Positions 7,359 to 16,532 of a stretch of DNA of 21,986 nt are shown piece after piece. Origin of the DNA: Promethearchaeota archaeon (lineage in GTDB: Archaea; Asgardarchaeota; Lokiarchaeia; Sigynarchaeales; SOKP01); the NCBI GenBank assembly GCA_014729315.1, contig WJKD01000647.1, forward strand, positions 1 to 21,986, read 5' to 3'. Numbering within the stretch: the first letter of the stretch is position 1; every line of letters starts with the position of its first letter. The translations under genes were made by a program, and so were the position numbers. Under the pieces are notes generated by a model. That model ran no database searches and was not told where the DNA came from. It saw nothing but the letters and a program-made list of their open reading frames with translations.

Positions 7359-8156
7359 ATGGGAAATATATTACATGAAATTTTGGAAAACAGGAAAAAA
7401 ACATTGGAAAAAGAAATTCTATCGATTGGAAATCGTTCTACTTCTTTTAAGAATCAGTCAAGAAAAAATCTTTCCCAAACCATTAGAACTACCAATAGAA
7501 TTTCTATTATATCAGAAATTAAACCCGCCTCTCCTTCTCTTGGAGAGATCCGAACCAATATTAATGTAAAAGAAGTGGCTGAGGAAATGGAGAACGCCGG
7601 AGTGGATGGTTTAAGTGTTTTAACCGAACCTAGTTATTTTCACGGTTCATACGAGAATCTTCAATTAGCTGTTGAATCTACCAGTTTACCTTGTCTTATG
7701 AAGGATTTTGTGTTCGATATGAGACAATTTCAGATCGCAAAACAAATTGGTGCTACTAATATCTTATTGATTAATTCTTTAGGAAATATGGAAGCATTGT
7801 GCGAATATGCTTATCAATTTGAAATTGAACCCTTGATAGAAATTCATGAGCAAGATGAAATTGAAGATCTTGTGTATTTAAATCAAATTGGTTTTAAAAC
7901 TAAATTGATTGGCGTCAATAATCGAGATTTAAGATCATTTAAAATCGACTTAAACAATTCTAAAAGGTTAATTCCTCAGATTAAAGAAAGAATTGGCAGT
8001 AATATAACTGTGATTAGTGAAAGCGGGATATCTTCTAAACAAGATATTGATATTCTACGCGAATTTAAAGCAGATGGCTTTCTAATCGGCTCTTCTATAA
8101 TGTTGGCGAATAAATTAAAAGAAAAAATTCTTGAATTGAGAGGTTTAACATGCTAG
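7359..8156 (+). CDS. trpC: Indole-3-glycerol phosphate synthase
   Basis: A single-domain 265-residue TIM barrel that closes the pyrrole ring of CdRP to give indole-3-glycerol phosphate with loss of CO2. Catalytic residues can be placed by motif: Glu53 and Lys55 in SEIKPASPS, Lys115 in LMKDF, the glutamate of LIEIHEQ (about 161), Asn188 in GVNNRDL and SES at 220-222. The usual basic residue after EIK (EIKR or EIKK) is proline here. It is not fused to TrpF, whose gene overlaps its last seven bases. Confidence 0.97.
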   Translation: MGNILHEILENRKKTLEKEILSIGNRSTSFKNQSRKNLSQTIRTTNRISIISEIKPASPSLGEIRTNINVKEVAEEMENAGVDGLSVLTEPSYFHGSYENLQLAVESTSLPCLMKDFVFDMRQFQIAKQIGATNILLINSLGNMEALCEYAYQFEIEPLIEIHEQDEIEDLVYLNQIGFKTKLIGVNNRDLRSFKIDLNNSKRLIPQIKERIGSNITVISESGISSKQDIDILREFKADGFLIGSSIMLANKLKEKILELRGLTC

Positions 8157-8803
8157 AATATGTTAAAATCTGTGGGTTAAAAAGAACGGAAGATATAGAA
8201 CTCTGCTCAGAAAATGGTGCGACTGCTGTTGGTTTAGTATATAATGTACCAAATTCTCCGAGAAATCTTGATAAAATTTCTATATTAAAACTATTAGAAA
8301 ATTTTCCCAATAATATAAAAAGCGTAGTTATCCTAAAAACTGCTAACGAGTTGGAAATTTTAAAAATAGTTAACGAAATACCCGCAGATCTATATCAAGT
8401 TCATTGTTCCTTTGATTTTAGAGTATTAAATGCCTTTCCGAAGAAAATAAAAAAGAAGATAATCATTGGTTTAAAAGTGTCCCGAAGTTCGCTAAAGGAA
8501 ACAATTAGAAAGATCAATTCAAATATGAATCAGTTTTATGCTTTTTTGCTTGATAATAGTCATGGAACTGGAAGGAAGTTCGATTTTGACGTCTCTTTAA
8601 AAATCAAAAGAATGACATCGGGTACGAAATTGATTTTCGCGGGAGGAATAGATTGTAATAATGTTAAATCCCTACTGAAATGTCTCAAACCCTATGGAAT
8701 AGATGCTAGTAGCTCACTAGAATCTAAATTAGGAGTTAAAGACCCTAACAAAATCAAAGTTTTTCTAAATAAAATTAATCAAATTATAAATGTGGAAGTG
8801 TGA
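8150..8803 (+). CDS. trpF: Phosphoribosylanthranilate isomerase
   Basis: This 217-residue TIM barrel catalyses the Amadori rearrangement of phosphoribosyl-anthranilate to CdRP. The catalytic cysteine is Cys8 in VKICGLK and the general acid is Asp135 in LLDNSHGTGRKFD. The phosphate loops FAGGID (163-168) and GIDASSSLES (183-192) are present. The final motif reads DASSSLES where DVSSGVE is usual. The start overlaps trpC by seven bases and has a Shine-Dalgarno GAGAGG at about 8138-8143, so the two genes are translationally coupled. Confidence 0.96.
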   Translation: MLEYVKICGLKRTEDIELCSENGATAVGLVYNVPNSPRNLDKISILKLLENFPNNIKSVVILKTANELEILKIVNEIPADLYQVHCSFDFRVLNAFPKKIKKKIIIGLKVSRSSLKETIRKINSNMNQFYAFLLDNSHGTGRKFDFDVSLKIKRMTSGTKLIFAGGIDCNNVKSLLKCLKPYGIDASSSLESKLGVKDPNKIKVFLNKINQIINVEV

Positions 8804-8812
8804 TGATTAAAT

Positions 8813-10015
8813 ATGGATTATATCGGTAATTTTCCCGATGAATATGGAAAGTTTGGTATATATGGGGGTATGTTTGCCCCGGAAATTTTAATGCCAGCCT
8901 TGAACGAACTTACTGAAGCTTTCAATAAATATGTGCTTGATCAGAGTTTCCTTGAGGAACTCACCGAAATATTAAAAAATTATAGTGGAAGACCAACACC
9001 TCTTTATTATGCCAAGAGATATAGTGATTATATAGGTTGTAAAGTGTATCTAAAACGAGAAGATCTTAATCACGGTGGAGCGCATAAGATAAATAACGTA
9101 ATGGGACAAGCTCTTCTTGCTAAAAAAATGGGAAAAACAAAATTGGTTGCTGAGACGGGGGCTGGACAACACGGATTTGCCACCGCAATAGCGGGTGCCT
9201 ACTTTGGAATGCCCACGAAGGTTTTTATGGGAGAAGTAGACATTAAAAGACAGACTTACAATGTATACCGTATGCAACTTCTTGGAGCTAGAGTAATTCC
9301 CGTAAAGTCTGGTTCACAAACCTTAAAGGACGCGGTAAATGAGGGATTAAGATTTTGGATCGCTAATTTAAAAAAATATCATTATTTAATGGGGAGCGTT
9401 GTAGGTCCACATCCTTATCCTTTGATTGTTAGAGAATTCCAGAGAGTGATAGGAAGAGAAATCAAAAATCAGATTTATAAACTTGAGAAAAGACTTCCCA
9501 GTGCAATAATTGCATGTGTTGGTGGAGGAAGTAACGCTATTGGTGCTTTTTATGATTTTATAAATGACGATAAAGTAGAACTGATAGGTGTTGAAGCAGC
9601 AGGAGAAGGAAATGACACAAACAAACATTCGATTGCCTTAGGTTTAGGCAGAAGAGGTGTCCTTCATGGAGCAATGCAATATCTTCTTCAAACCGAATAT
9701 GGAAATATTTTAGAAACGCATTCGATTAGTGCCGGATTAGATTATCCTGGAGTTGGTCCAGAACATTGCTATCTTCACGATATCAGTCGTTTAAAAGTTG
9801 GAGAAGCTACTGACGCAGAAACCTTGGAAGCTTTTAAAAATTTGTCTCAACTCGAGGGAATTATACCCGCATTAGAAAGTTCACACGCATTAGCATATCT
9901 CGAGAAAAATAGAGACAAATTCAAGAGAGAAGATGTTGTTGTTATAAATTTATCCGGATCAGGTTCAAAAGATCTTGATATTATTAAAAATCACATGGAG
10001 TTTAGTATAAGATGA
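8813..10015 (+). CDS. trpB: Tryptophan synthase beta chain
   Basis: The PLP enzyme that condenses indole with serine. At 400 residues it has the length of the TrpB1 class that pairs with TrpA. The PLP lysine is Lys92 in HGGAHKINN, the catalytic glutamate is Glu114 in AETGAGQHG, and the phosphate loop is VGGGSNA (236-242). The motif near the C-terminus is LSGSGSKD (380-387), where LSGRGDKD is usual; the serine that contacts the PLP ring nitrogen is kept (Ser381). Its stop overlaps the trpA start by four bases (ATGA), typical of coupled subunits of one complex. Confidence 0.97.
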   Translation: MDYIGNFPDEYGKFGIYGGMFAPEILMPALNELTEAFNKYVLDQSFLEELTEILKNYSGRPTPLYYAKRYSDYIGCKVYLKREDLNHGGAHKINNVMGQALLAKKMGKTKLVAETGAGQHGFATAIAGAYFGMPTKVFMGEVDIKRQTYNVYRMQLLGARVIPVKSGSQTLKDAVNEGLRFWIANLKKYHYLMGSVVGPHPYPLIVREFQRVIGREIKNQIYKLEKRLPSAIIACVGGGSNAIGAFYDFINDDKVELIGVEAAGEGNDTNKHSIALGLGRRGVLHGAMQYLLQTEYGNILETHSISAGLDYPGVGPEHCYLHDISRLKVGEATDAETLEAFKNLSQLEGIIPALESSHALAYLEKNRDKFKREDVVVINLSGSGSKDLDIIKNHMEFSIR

Positions 10016-10842
10016 GTCGGTCAAATAGAATTAATCGATTATTTAAGGAGAATAAAAAGAAGTATTTTATGCCCTTTTTAGTGGCTGGAGATCCAAATTT
10101 GGATCAATTTAAAAGTTTGGTATTAGCTATTGAGCCGTATGCAGATATTCTTGAGATTGGGATCCCTTTCTCAGATCCTATAGCAGATGGACCCACAATT
10201 CAAGAGGCAAATACGAGAGCATTCAATGCGGGAATTAATACTAAATTAGCATTAGAGGCTATCAAAGATATCAGAACAAAGACCGACAAACCTATCGTAA
10301 TTCTTACTTATTATAATATTTTAATTCAAGGGGCAGAGACTATTGAAAAATCATTAGATAGAACTTTCAAGTTGCTAAAAACAAGCGGAGTTGATGGGGT
10401 CGTTATTGGGGATTTACCCATTGAAGAAGCAGAACTAACATTAGATGTATGTGAAAAATATGATATTTGCTTAATTTTTCTGATTGCTCCCTCAACCACG
10501 GAAGAGAGATTAACTAAAGTGTTTAAAGTAGCAAGAGGATTTGTCTATCTAATCTCTTTAATGGGTATTACGGGCGCTAGAGAAACGCTAGCTCAAATTA
10601 CGAAAGATACCATCAAGAAAGTAAAAGATAAAACTAAAAAATTGCTGCCCGTATTAGTTGGATTTGGAATCTCAAAACCGGAACATGCCACTGCAATTGT
10701 TGAAGCGGGAGCTGATGGAGTCATAATCGGCTCTGCAATAGTCAAAATAGTTAAAGAGAATATAGGAGATTATAAAATAATGGAAACTAAAATGGTTAAA
10801 TTTGTATCATGTATTAAAAAATCTATAGAGAGGTTGAATTAA
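10012..10842 (+). CDS. trpA: Tryptophan synthase alpha chain
   Basis: This 276-residue TIM barrel cleaves indole-3-glycerol phosphate to indole and glyceraldehyde 3-phosphate, channelling indole to TrpB. The catalytic residues are Glu48 ([10 protein letters not shown]) and Asp59 (IADGP). Phosphate-binding loops GFGIS and [10 protein letters not shown] are present. It overlaps trpB by four bases. The TAA at 10840-10842 is followed directly, in the same frame, by the next conserved reading frame, so there is no spacer between them. Confidence 0.97.
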   Translation: MSRSNRINRLFKENKKKYFMPFLVAGDPNLDQFKSLVLAIEPYADILEIGIPFSDPIADGPTIQEANTRAFNAGINTKLALEAIKDIRTKTDKPIVILTYYNILIQGAETIEKSLDRTFKLLKTSGVDGVVIGDLPIEEAELTLDVCEKYDICLIFLIAPSTTEERLTKVFKVARGFVYLISLMGITGARETLAQITKDTIKKVKDKTKKLLPVLVGFGISKPEHATAIVEAGADGVIIGSAIVKIVKENIGDYKIMETKMVKFVSCIKKSIERLN

Positions 10843-11400
10843 ATAACTGCTCAAGCTCCTGACCAATTTTCTTATAAAGAGCATCATTTAGATCTTGTAG
10901 GTATAAAAGGGACTCCTTTAACCACAGCAGAGGATTTTGGAATACAAACTGCTTCAGCTTCCACTGGATGCTGGAGAGGATATATAATGAGATACATTAT
11001 AATTGATAAGCAGCTTCTCATTGAAGGTTTCTGGGTTAATACGAGATCTGAAACTCTACCGGCAATCAATGATATTTCACCTACTCAAGACCATGAGTTA
11101 AGAGGTTTATTTAAGTTTGAATATAAAAATATTAACTATGAAATACCTTTTAATGGAAGTCTATGGTTGGCAAAAGATTTTATTGATGGTCAGTATGTCC
11201 ACATGGGTTTTCAGAGTCCAACTGCTTATAGAACTGTTCTTAAATTTGATTTTAAAAATGGAATTTTAGGTAATTTAGAAGATAAATCTAAAGAAGTAGA
11301 AATCTCAAGAGAAAAAGGAACCTGTAAGGAAAATCAACCCAAATCCATGTCTGCAAAAGATTTGGATGATTGGATCAGAAAAAGATTTCATTACATATAG
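10843..11400 (+). CDS. Conserved protein of unknown function with apparent AUA start
   Basis: The reading frame opens immediately after the trpA stop and its first codon is ATA. The first in-frame ATG is 48 codons later (10987), and no GTG or TTG lies between. The segment before that ATG (ITAQAPDQFSYK, LDLVGIKGTPL, EDFGIQ, TGCWRGYI) matches a family opening I recall as M-(S/T)-AQAPD.F.Y...., and the body (FNGSLWLAKDFIDGQYVHMGFQSP) matches the rest. The full protein is therefore probably 185 residues. An AGAGG at 10829-10833 sits nine bases before ATA at 10843. The function is unknown. If initiation at AUA does not occur, only the 137-residue form from 10987 would be made, without the conserved N-terminus. 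Confidence 0.65.
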   Translation: MTAQAPDQFSYKEHHLDLVGIKGTPLTTAEDFGIQTASASTGCWRGYIMRYIIIDKQLLIEGFWVNTRSETLPAINDISPTQDHELRGLFKFEYKNINYEIPFNGSLWLAKDFIDGQYVHMGFQSPTAYRTVLKFDFKNGILGNLEDKSKEVEISREKGTCKENQPKSMSAKDLDDWIRKRFHYI

Positions 11401-11424
11401 ATTTCTATTAAAAAGGAGAGGATA

Positions 11425-12411
11425 ATGAGGAACATGATTGATTATAAAGGGAAAAAGATTAATCTAACGGAAGTTGATGCCTATATCTGCTGTAATCTGT
11501 CAGGTTTAGATTTAAAAAATCTAAATGATGTCCACGGTTTAAAGGGAAATTCCGAGATAGAATATCTCGATATTGCATATAATAAGCTAACAGATCTCTC
11601 TAAGATTGTTTGCAACTTACCTAATCTAAAGTATATTTATGCTATTAATAATAAGATCTCCATTCTTCCAGAATCAATAGGCAGTTTAAAAGATCTCAAA
11701 TTCATTGAGTTAAGGGAAAATAATTTAACTTCCTTACCAGAGTCCATCGGGGAACTTACGAGTCTACAAAGCCTCCTCTTAGATGGAAATCCTTTAGTAA
11801 AACTCCCAGAATCAATTGGAAATCTCAAATCTCTTGAAACTCTATGTCTATTTGATACAAAATTGGATTATTTTCCAGAGTCAATGGAAAATTTGGCTCA
11901 AATTCATGTGGATTTTAGTAATCCTAGTTTAACTGGATTTCCTGATAGTATTTTAAATGTTAAAAAACTTATAGGATTAAGTTTCGTTAAAAGTAATGTG
12001 ACTTCTGTTCCAGAATCTATTGATTCTTTTAAGGAGCTTAAATTTATCGATCTTAAGGGTAATCTTATAAAAAATATTCCCGATACTGTAGGAAACATGG
12101 CACCTCTTTATTATTTAGGATTAGCTAATAATAATTTAACTTATTTACCAGAGTCCATAGGAAATCTTACTTCACTTGAAATATTAGATTTAATGGAAAA
12201 TGAACTTTCCACACTACGTGAGTCAATTGGAAATCTCAAATCGCTCGTAAGGTTATATTTACACACGAATAATATTTCAAGGATTCCAGAATCAATACTC
12301 GAACTTAAATCCCTAAAGGACTTGGAATTATCTAATAATCCCATTGTAAGTGATAAAGACGATCCTATCCTTGAAAAGTTTAGAGAAAAAAATATATTAA
12401 TAGCAAATTAA
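11425..12411 (+). CDS. Leucine-rich-repeat protein
   Basis: This 328-residue protein has about eleven LRR units of roughly 23 residues from residue 45 to 310. The consensus is LxxLxLxxNxLxxLPESIGNLxS, the bacterial/plant intracellular type with a conserved PESIG turn. No signal peptide or membrane helix is seen, so it is likely cytosolic. The repeats form a curved protein-binding scaffold; the ligand cannot be inferred. The strong Shine-Dalgarno AAAAGGAGAG (11411-11420) marks the start. It lies between trpA and trpE, one base before the next gene, so those two products may act together. One repeat (NLAQIHVDFSNPSLTGFPDS) is degenerate. It could be an acquired module. Confidence 0.92.
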   Translation: MRNMIDYKGKKINLTEVDAYICCNLSGLDLKNLNDVHGLKGNSEIEYLDIAYNKLTDLSKIVCNLPNLKYIYAINNKISILPESIGSLKDLKFIELRENNLTSLPESIGELTSLQSLLLDGNPLVKLPESIGNLKSLETLCLFDTKLDYFPESMENLAQIHVDFSNPSLTGFPDSILNVKKLIGLSFVKSNVTSVPESIDSFKELKFIDLKGNLIKNIPDTVGNMAPLYYLGLANNNLTYLPESIGNLTSLEILDLMENELSTLRESIGNLKSLVRLYLHTNNISRIPESILELKSLKDLELSNNPIVSDKDDPILEKFREKNILIAN

Positions 12412-12412
12412 A

Positions 12413-13120
12413 ATGAAAAAGGAGACGATAAATAAATTGGAAAATGAAAATAATGAAAGACTTGACCATTATTTGGATGCACTTCAAGCGTTAAAATATA
12501 TAATGTCCCAATCCGAAGATTATTATGGACATTGGATAGAAAACATCCAAAGAGACATTATTGAATGGCAAACTAACCAGGATTCAAAAATACATCTTGG
12601 AAATTATGGAGGAATGGGTTCTTTTAATGACCTTGGAGGAGGGTCCTATTTTACCAACATTCAATCAATTGCATATCGATTAGCAACTAATCCAAATGAT
12701 ATAGAGTCCGTCGAAAAAAGTATGGGAACCCTTGGGCTCCAGTTGGATGGATATCATTGTCCTAATTGTGGGTATAATGAAGTATATAAAAGTAAAATAG
12801 AAACTTATGTTAGGAATCATTTTGTAAGAGCGGAAGTTCTTGAACATTTTAGAACTGCCAGTTTACTTGAGTTAATGAAAAAACGACGTGACCTTGATTG
12901 GTCAAGTTTAGATAATCAAGTAAAGAACGCAACTCAATTAGCATTAAATAGTAATATAGCTGTAGTAAAGGATCACCCATGGATTGAGACTTGCCCTAAG
13001 TGTGGTAAGAAGGGAATAGATATTTATCATTGGGTGTTAAATAATAAGGAGGATCAATTTGTTCCTTATAGTTTAGATGCGAATGCTTTATCAGATAATA
13101 TTAGAAGTGCTTTTAAGTAA
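12413..13120 (+). CDS. Zinc-motif protein with GGMGSFNDL signature
   Basis: This 235-residue protein starts one base after the LRR gene. Residues 20-75 carry WIENIQRDI and then GGMGSFNDL (66-74), a signature I associate with small unknown-function proteins of the DUF6966 type, some of which lie in immunity or toxin neighbourhoods. Two CxxC knuckles follow, CPNC (116-119) and CPKC (194-197); together they would make one four-cysteine zinc site bridging an intervening helical stretch. That combination is unusual in my experience. Function is unknown. Tight spacing with the LRR gene suggests a shared task, and the pair looks like a guest inside the trp operon. Confidence 0.8.
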   Translation: MKKETINKLENENNERLDHYLDALQALKYIMSQSEDYYGHWIENIQRDIIEWQTNQDSKIHLGNYGGMGSFNDLGGGSYFTNIQSIAYRLATNPNDIESVEKSMGTLGLQLDGYHCPNCGYNEVYKSKIETYVRNHFVRAEVLEHFRTASLLELMKKRRDLDWSSLDNQVKNATQLALNSNIAVVKDHPWIETCPKCGKKGIDIYHWVLNNKEDQFVPYSLDANALSDNIRSAFK

Positions 13121-13154
13121 TTAAATAGAATTATTTTATTTAAAGGTAAGATAA

Positions 13155-14651
13155 ATGGAATTTGACATACATATTGAAAAAATTGGAGAATTAGACGATA
13201 TATTTAGTTTTTATAAGTATTTAGTAGATAAATACGACTTAAAGAACCACGCACTGTTAGAATCCTCAGCGATTAATGTAAATGAAACCCTATACAGTTT
13301 TATCGCATTAAAACCAGACTTTATGCTAGAAATTAATGGAAAAGATTTTAAAATCTTCGATATAACCACGGCGCGAGGAGAAAACATTAAATCTTACATA
13401 GAATCCAAGGATCCCACCATCGAAAGGCCTCAAAACCCATTACCATTTAAGGATAATGTAGAATATAATATGGTTGCTCTAGATACTCTAAGTCATTTGA
13501 CTCCTTATTCGAATTTACCTTTTACAGAATTGTTTCCAAGAAATATTTTCTACGGAGGGATGCTGGGGTATATAGGATATGATGTTGTCGCACCATATGT
13601 GGGATATAAATCCAATAGCGAATTTTCAGACATCCTCATGGGACTATTTACTAAAGTGCTTGTCTATTCTCACAAATCCAATGCATTATTCATGATTGAT
13701 AATAGCATCGATGATTATTCTAAGGATAAAGATATTCGTTACAAACTTAGCTTATTTAACAGAAATAATACTGTAAATAAAAAGAAAGTAATTTCTTTTA
13801 ATATCGGTGAAATAGACGAATCAAGCTTTCATTCTAACACTTCGCAATCCGCTCACGCTCGTATGGTAGAAAAAACTAAAGAACATATTTTTGCGGGAGA
13901 TATTATACAAGCAGTTATTTCCCGCAGACTATATACTGAGACTAAAGTGGATCCTATGGCGATTTATGAAGTTCTAAGAGCGCTGAATCCTTCTCAGTAT
14001 ATGTATAATATTAATTTTGGAGATGTAAAAATAATTGGGAGCAGTCCCGAAGCCTTGATTACTAAGAATAAAAATATTCTCAATACCGTTCCAATTGCGG
14101 GAACTATAAGGAGAGGTAAGACTCTAGAAGAAGATATAAAGCTAGAAAAAGAACTTCTTGCTGATCCGAAGGAAAAGGCTGAACATATAATGCTCGTTGA
14201 TTTAGCTAGAAATGACCTAGCAAAGGTTTCATACCCTGGAACTGTGGATACATATGAATTAATGGCTATTCAAAAATATCAAAAAATACAGCATATAGTA
14301 AGTAAAATAAGAAGTAGGACGCCTCTGGATGGTTATCAGGTATTAAAGAGCATATTTCCCGCGGGAACTCTTTCTGGTGCTCCAAAACTAAGAGCAATGC
14401 AAATTATTCAAGATTTAGAGACAGAGAGTCGTGGACCTTATGGTGGAGGTGTCGGATATTTCAGCTTTAACGGTGATATGACTTTTGCTATCGCTATTAG
14501 ATCATTGTTTGGGAAAAATAGAACATATTTTGCTCAAGCAGGCGGAGGTATCGTAGCAGACAGTCAACCTGAAGCTGAATTCAGAGAAACATACAATAAG
14601 CTTTATAGTGTTTTAAAGTCAATTAAAATAGCGGAGGCGGGAGGGAAATGA
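13155..14651 (+). CDS. trpE: Anthranilate synthase component I
   Basis: This 498-residue chorismate-binding enzyme makes anthranilate from chorismate, using ammonia from TrpG. Conserved catalytic blocks are IAGTIRRGKTLEED, DLARNDL, QHIVSKIRSRT, SIFPAGTLSGAPK and GPYGGGVGYFS. The N-terminal LLES (34-37), part of the tryptophan feedback site of TrpE, is present, so feedback inhibition is likely and PabB is less likely. It lies 34 bases after the zinc-motif gene with AAAGGT (13141-13146) as ribosome site, and overlaps trpG by four bases (ATGA). Confidence 0.96.
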   Translation: MEFDIHIEKIGELDDIFSFYKYLVDKYDLKNHALLESSAINVNETLYSFIALKPDFMLEINGKDFKIFDITTARGENIKSYIESKDPTIERPQNPLPFKDNVEYNMVALDTLSHLTPYSNLPFTELFPRNIFYGGMLGYIGYDVVAPYVGYKSNSEFSDILMGLFTKVLVYSHKSNALFMIDNSIDDYSKDKDIRYKLSLFNRNNTVNKKKVISFNIGEIDESSFHSNTSQSAHARMVEKTKEHIFAGDIIQAVISRRLYTETKVDPMAIYEVLRALNPSQYMYNINFGDVKIIGSSPEALITKNKNILNTVPIAGTIRRGKTLEEDIKLEKELLADPKEKAEHIMLVDLARNDLAKVSYPGTVDTYELMAIQKYQKIQHIVSKIRSRTPLDGYQVLKSIFPAGTLSGAPKLRAMQIIQDLETESRGPYGGGVGYFSFNGDMTFAIAIRSLFGKNRTYFAQAGGGIVADSQPEAEFRETYNKLYSVLKSIKIAEAGGK

Positions 14652-15241
14652 ACATCTTATTTATTAACAACTACGACAGTTTTGCTTATAATTTGGTAGA
14701 TTATATCTGTCAATTAGAACCATACTCAAAGATTATTGTTGATGATAATAACATTTTATTAGAAAAAATTAAAGAATACAAAGTTGACAAGATCGTTATA
14801 TCACCAGGACCAGGGCATCCTAAGCATGAAACAGGAAATGTAATTCAAATGATTAAACAATATTACAAGAAAATAGCTATACTTGGAATTTGTCTTGGAC
14901 ATCAAGCAATAATCGAAGCGTTTGGAAAAGATCCCGAAATAGAATATGTAGGAAGAGCTAAGGTTGGTCCAATGCATGGAAAAGAATCAAAAGTTTTCCA
15001 CGATCAGGAAACAATTTTTAAAGGCATCCCAAATCCATTAAATGTTATACGGTATCATTCGCTTGCGGCTAAAGGAGATAATATTCCCCAAGACTTAAAG
15101 ATTACCGCTACTGCAGACGATGGAACGATAATGGGTGTCCGACATAAACAATATACCGTTGAGGGAGTCCAATTTCATCCTGAGTCTATTAGAATGAAAC
15201 CTTATGGGATGGAAATTCTTAAAAATTTCTTAAAATTGTGA
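14648..15241 (+). CDS. trpG: Anthranilate synthase glutaminase subunit
   Basis: This 197-residue class I glutamine amidotransferase supplies ammonia to TrpE. The nucleophile is Cys82 in GICLGHQ, with His177 and Glu179 in VQFHPES completing the triad; SPGPGHP (52-58) is the oxyanion loop region. It is full length and coupled to trpE through a four-base overlap. Its last 43 codons (15110-15241) reappear as degenerate fragments at 19296, 20445 and 21522, which makes this 3' end an apparent insertion or recombination point. The next gene begins 11 bases downstream. PabA is the alternative, but the trp context decides. Confidence 0.96.
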   Translation: MNILFINNYDSFAYNLVDYICQLEPYSKIIVDDNNILLEKIKEYKVDKIVISPGPGHPKHETGNVIQMIKQYYKKIAILGICLGHQAIIEAFGKDPEIEYVGRAKVGPMHGKESKVFHDQETIFKGIPNPLNVIRYHSLAAKGDNIPQDLKITATADDGTIMGVRHKQYTVEGVQFHPESIRMKPYGMEILKNFLKL

Positions 15242-15252
15242 AGTGATTATCG

Positions 15253-15954
15253 ATGAGTATCAAATATGAGAGATTTTTCGAAGTTCCTTTAAATTATCTT
15301 CACAGGTATTATCCTAAATTAAGAGATCTAGGATATTCTTCCGAAGCCGTAGCATCTCAATTGAACATCCCTAAGGACTGGTATAATTGGAGTAGATTCT
15401 GGTTAAATTACCAAAAAAACCCCCATGTCTTAGTTAATAAATCTGACATTGAATGGTTGGACACTCTAATTGGAGAAGTACAATATCGAATTAATAAAGG
15501 AATGTTGATTTATTGCGAACATATGAATGGATTATACGGAAAAGATGAAACCGTGAATCGATTAATTCTCCTTAGCGAATATGGGGATCTGAGTTGTCAC
15601 CGGATTGGGGCATTATATGCTTTAAAATTACTTAGACTTAAAGATCAGCGTATTTTTGACCTCTGCGAAAATTTAGCAATATCCGACCACAATCCAGACG
15701 TGAGGTATCAAGCTGTAAATGTTTTGATCGAAAATTTCAAAGACATAAGTTTAAAGGTATTGAAATGGGTAATAGATTTCGAAGTTTCGGAAGAAGTTTT
15801 TCATAAAATCCTTAAAGATTTGGACGATTATTCAAATAAATATTTGGAACACCTCATTAGAAGTCGATTAGAGTCTGAGATAAAACGAGATAAGCTGGTT
15901 AAAAAAATTGATAAGGAATTTTACGGTTCGTTTAACGTGTTGATTATCGATTGA
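15253..15954 (+). CDS. HEAT-like helical repeat protein, unknown function
   Basis: This 233-residue protein is rich in tyrosine and leucine. Its centre resembles HEAT/armadillo repeats: HRIGALYALKLLRLKDQRIF, then NPDVRYQAVNVLIENF with the Pro-Asp-Val-Arg pattern typical of HEAT helix A/B turns. The first 100 residues are not recognised. No membrane helix or metal motif was found. It lies 11 bases after trpG and may be read from the trp transcript. Because the trpG 3' end looks like an insertion point, it may be part of acquired DNA rather than of the trp unit. Confidence 0.7.
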   Translation: MSIKYERFFEVPLNYLHRYYPKLRDLGYSSEAVASQLNIPKDWYNWSRFWLNYQKNPHVLVNKSDIEWLDTLIGEVQYRINKGMLIYCEHMNGLYGKDETVNRLILLSEYGDLSCHRIGALYALKLLRLKDQRIFDLCENLAISDHNPDVRYQAVNVLIENFKDISLKVLKWVIDFEVSEEVFHKILKDLDDYSNKYLEHLIRSRLESEIKRDKLVKKIDKEFYGSFNVLIID

Positions 15955-16150
15955 ATTGAAATTAGTAAATTTTATCCAGCCTATCGGAATTGATCAAATC
16001 TTCCAAACTATTCAAGATGCTCCGAAATCATTTGTTGGGTATATTGTGATTTAATGATGTCTTTGAAATTAGCATCTTCGGGAAGTAAAGAACTTCTAGG
16101 AATTATAATTTCTTTTTTTCTTCAAATTCTTAACTCTTTAGATTCCCCAT
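15955..16150. other. Gap without a recognised gene after the trp region
   Basis: No convincing gene is seen. A T-rich tract at about 16111-16124 (TTTCTTTTTTTCTTC) may end transcription from the plus strand. Short open stretches exist on both strands, but none matches a family I know. A weak resemblance to the trpG 3' end around 15967-15990 is noted among the rejected items. Confidence 0.4.
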
Positions 16151-16528
16151 TAGATACTTTTTCTAATAGACTGATTATATCAAAAGTCTTATAATTACGG
16201 ATTGTCTATTGCTCAATCAGCTTTAGAACACTATAAACTGAGTATATTTTTCATCTATTTTACCCATTCTTTCTAGTGCTTCATCCATTTAACCTTCACA
16301 TTCATCAATCGGAACTAAATTTAAGTTTTCCAACAAAATATTCACAAGTTTCATTATTTCTTCTTCACCTTTTCCCGCTTTTTGAACGATATAAGGAAGA
16401 TATTTTCTTACTTCACTCATAATGATTTCATTTATATAAAAATCGAATGGTTCATTGAGAAGTAGCGTTCTAGTTGTTGAACCTTTTAATAAACTCGAGA
16501 TCAATATATTTGTATCAATAACTAGTTT
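16150..16528 (-). pseudogene. Broken PIN-domain (VapC-like) ribonuclease gene
   Basis: Reading the minus strand from 16528 gives KLVIDTNILISSLLKG, the unmistakable opening of a PIN domain with its first aspartate, then about 65 residues of good helical PIN sequence. A TAA interrupts at 16289-16291. The frame then continues MDEALERMGKIDEKYTQFI, where the family has DEKDTPFI, so a catalytic aspartate is now tyrosine. Further stops and frame changes follow, and KTFDIISLLEK in another frame could be the end. There is no ATG in front of KLVIDTN; the 5' end meets the solute-binding-protein fragment on the other strand. The gene is dead: start, catalytic residue and frame are all lost. No antitoxin gene is beside it. 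Confidence 0.8.
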
Positions 16529-16532
16529 AGAA

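Noticed and set aside
11637..12344. Minus-strand open frames inside the LRR gene, repeating RFPIDSG-like text.
   Set aside because: They are reverse readings of the repeated PESIGN codons on the plus strand.
15961..15992. A possible fourth trpG tail just after the HEAT-like gene (AAATTTTATCCAGCCTATCGG resembles the DNA for QFHPESIR).
   Set aside because: Similarity needs a three-base gap, covers only about 20 bases and does not continue as LKNFL or HGM, so it may be chance. A profile alignment to trpG homologues would decide.
16455..16532. Upstream extension of the solute-binding fragment to an ATG at 16455.
   Set aside because: This part is antisense to the conserved PIN remnant and shows no homology to the binding-protein family, so it is an accidental open frame.
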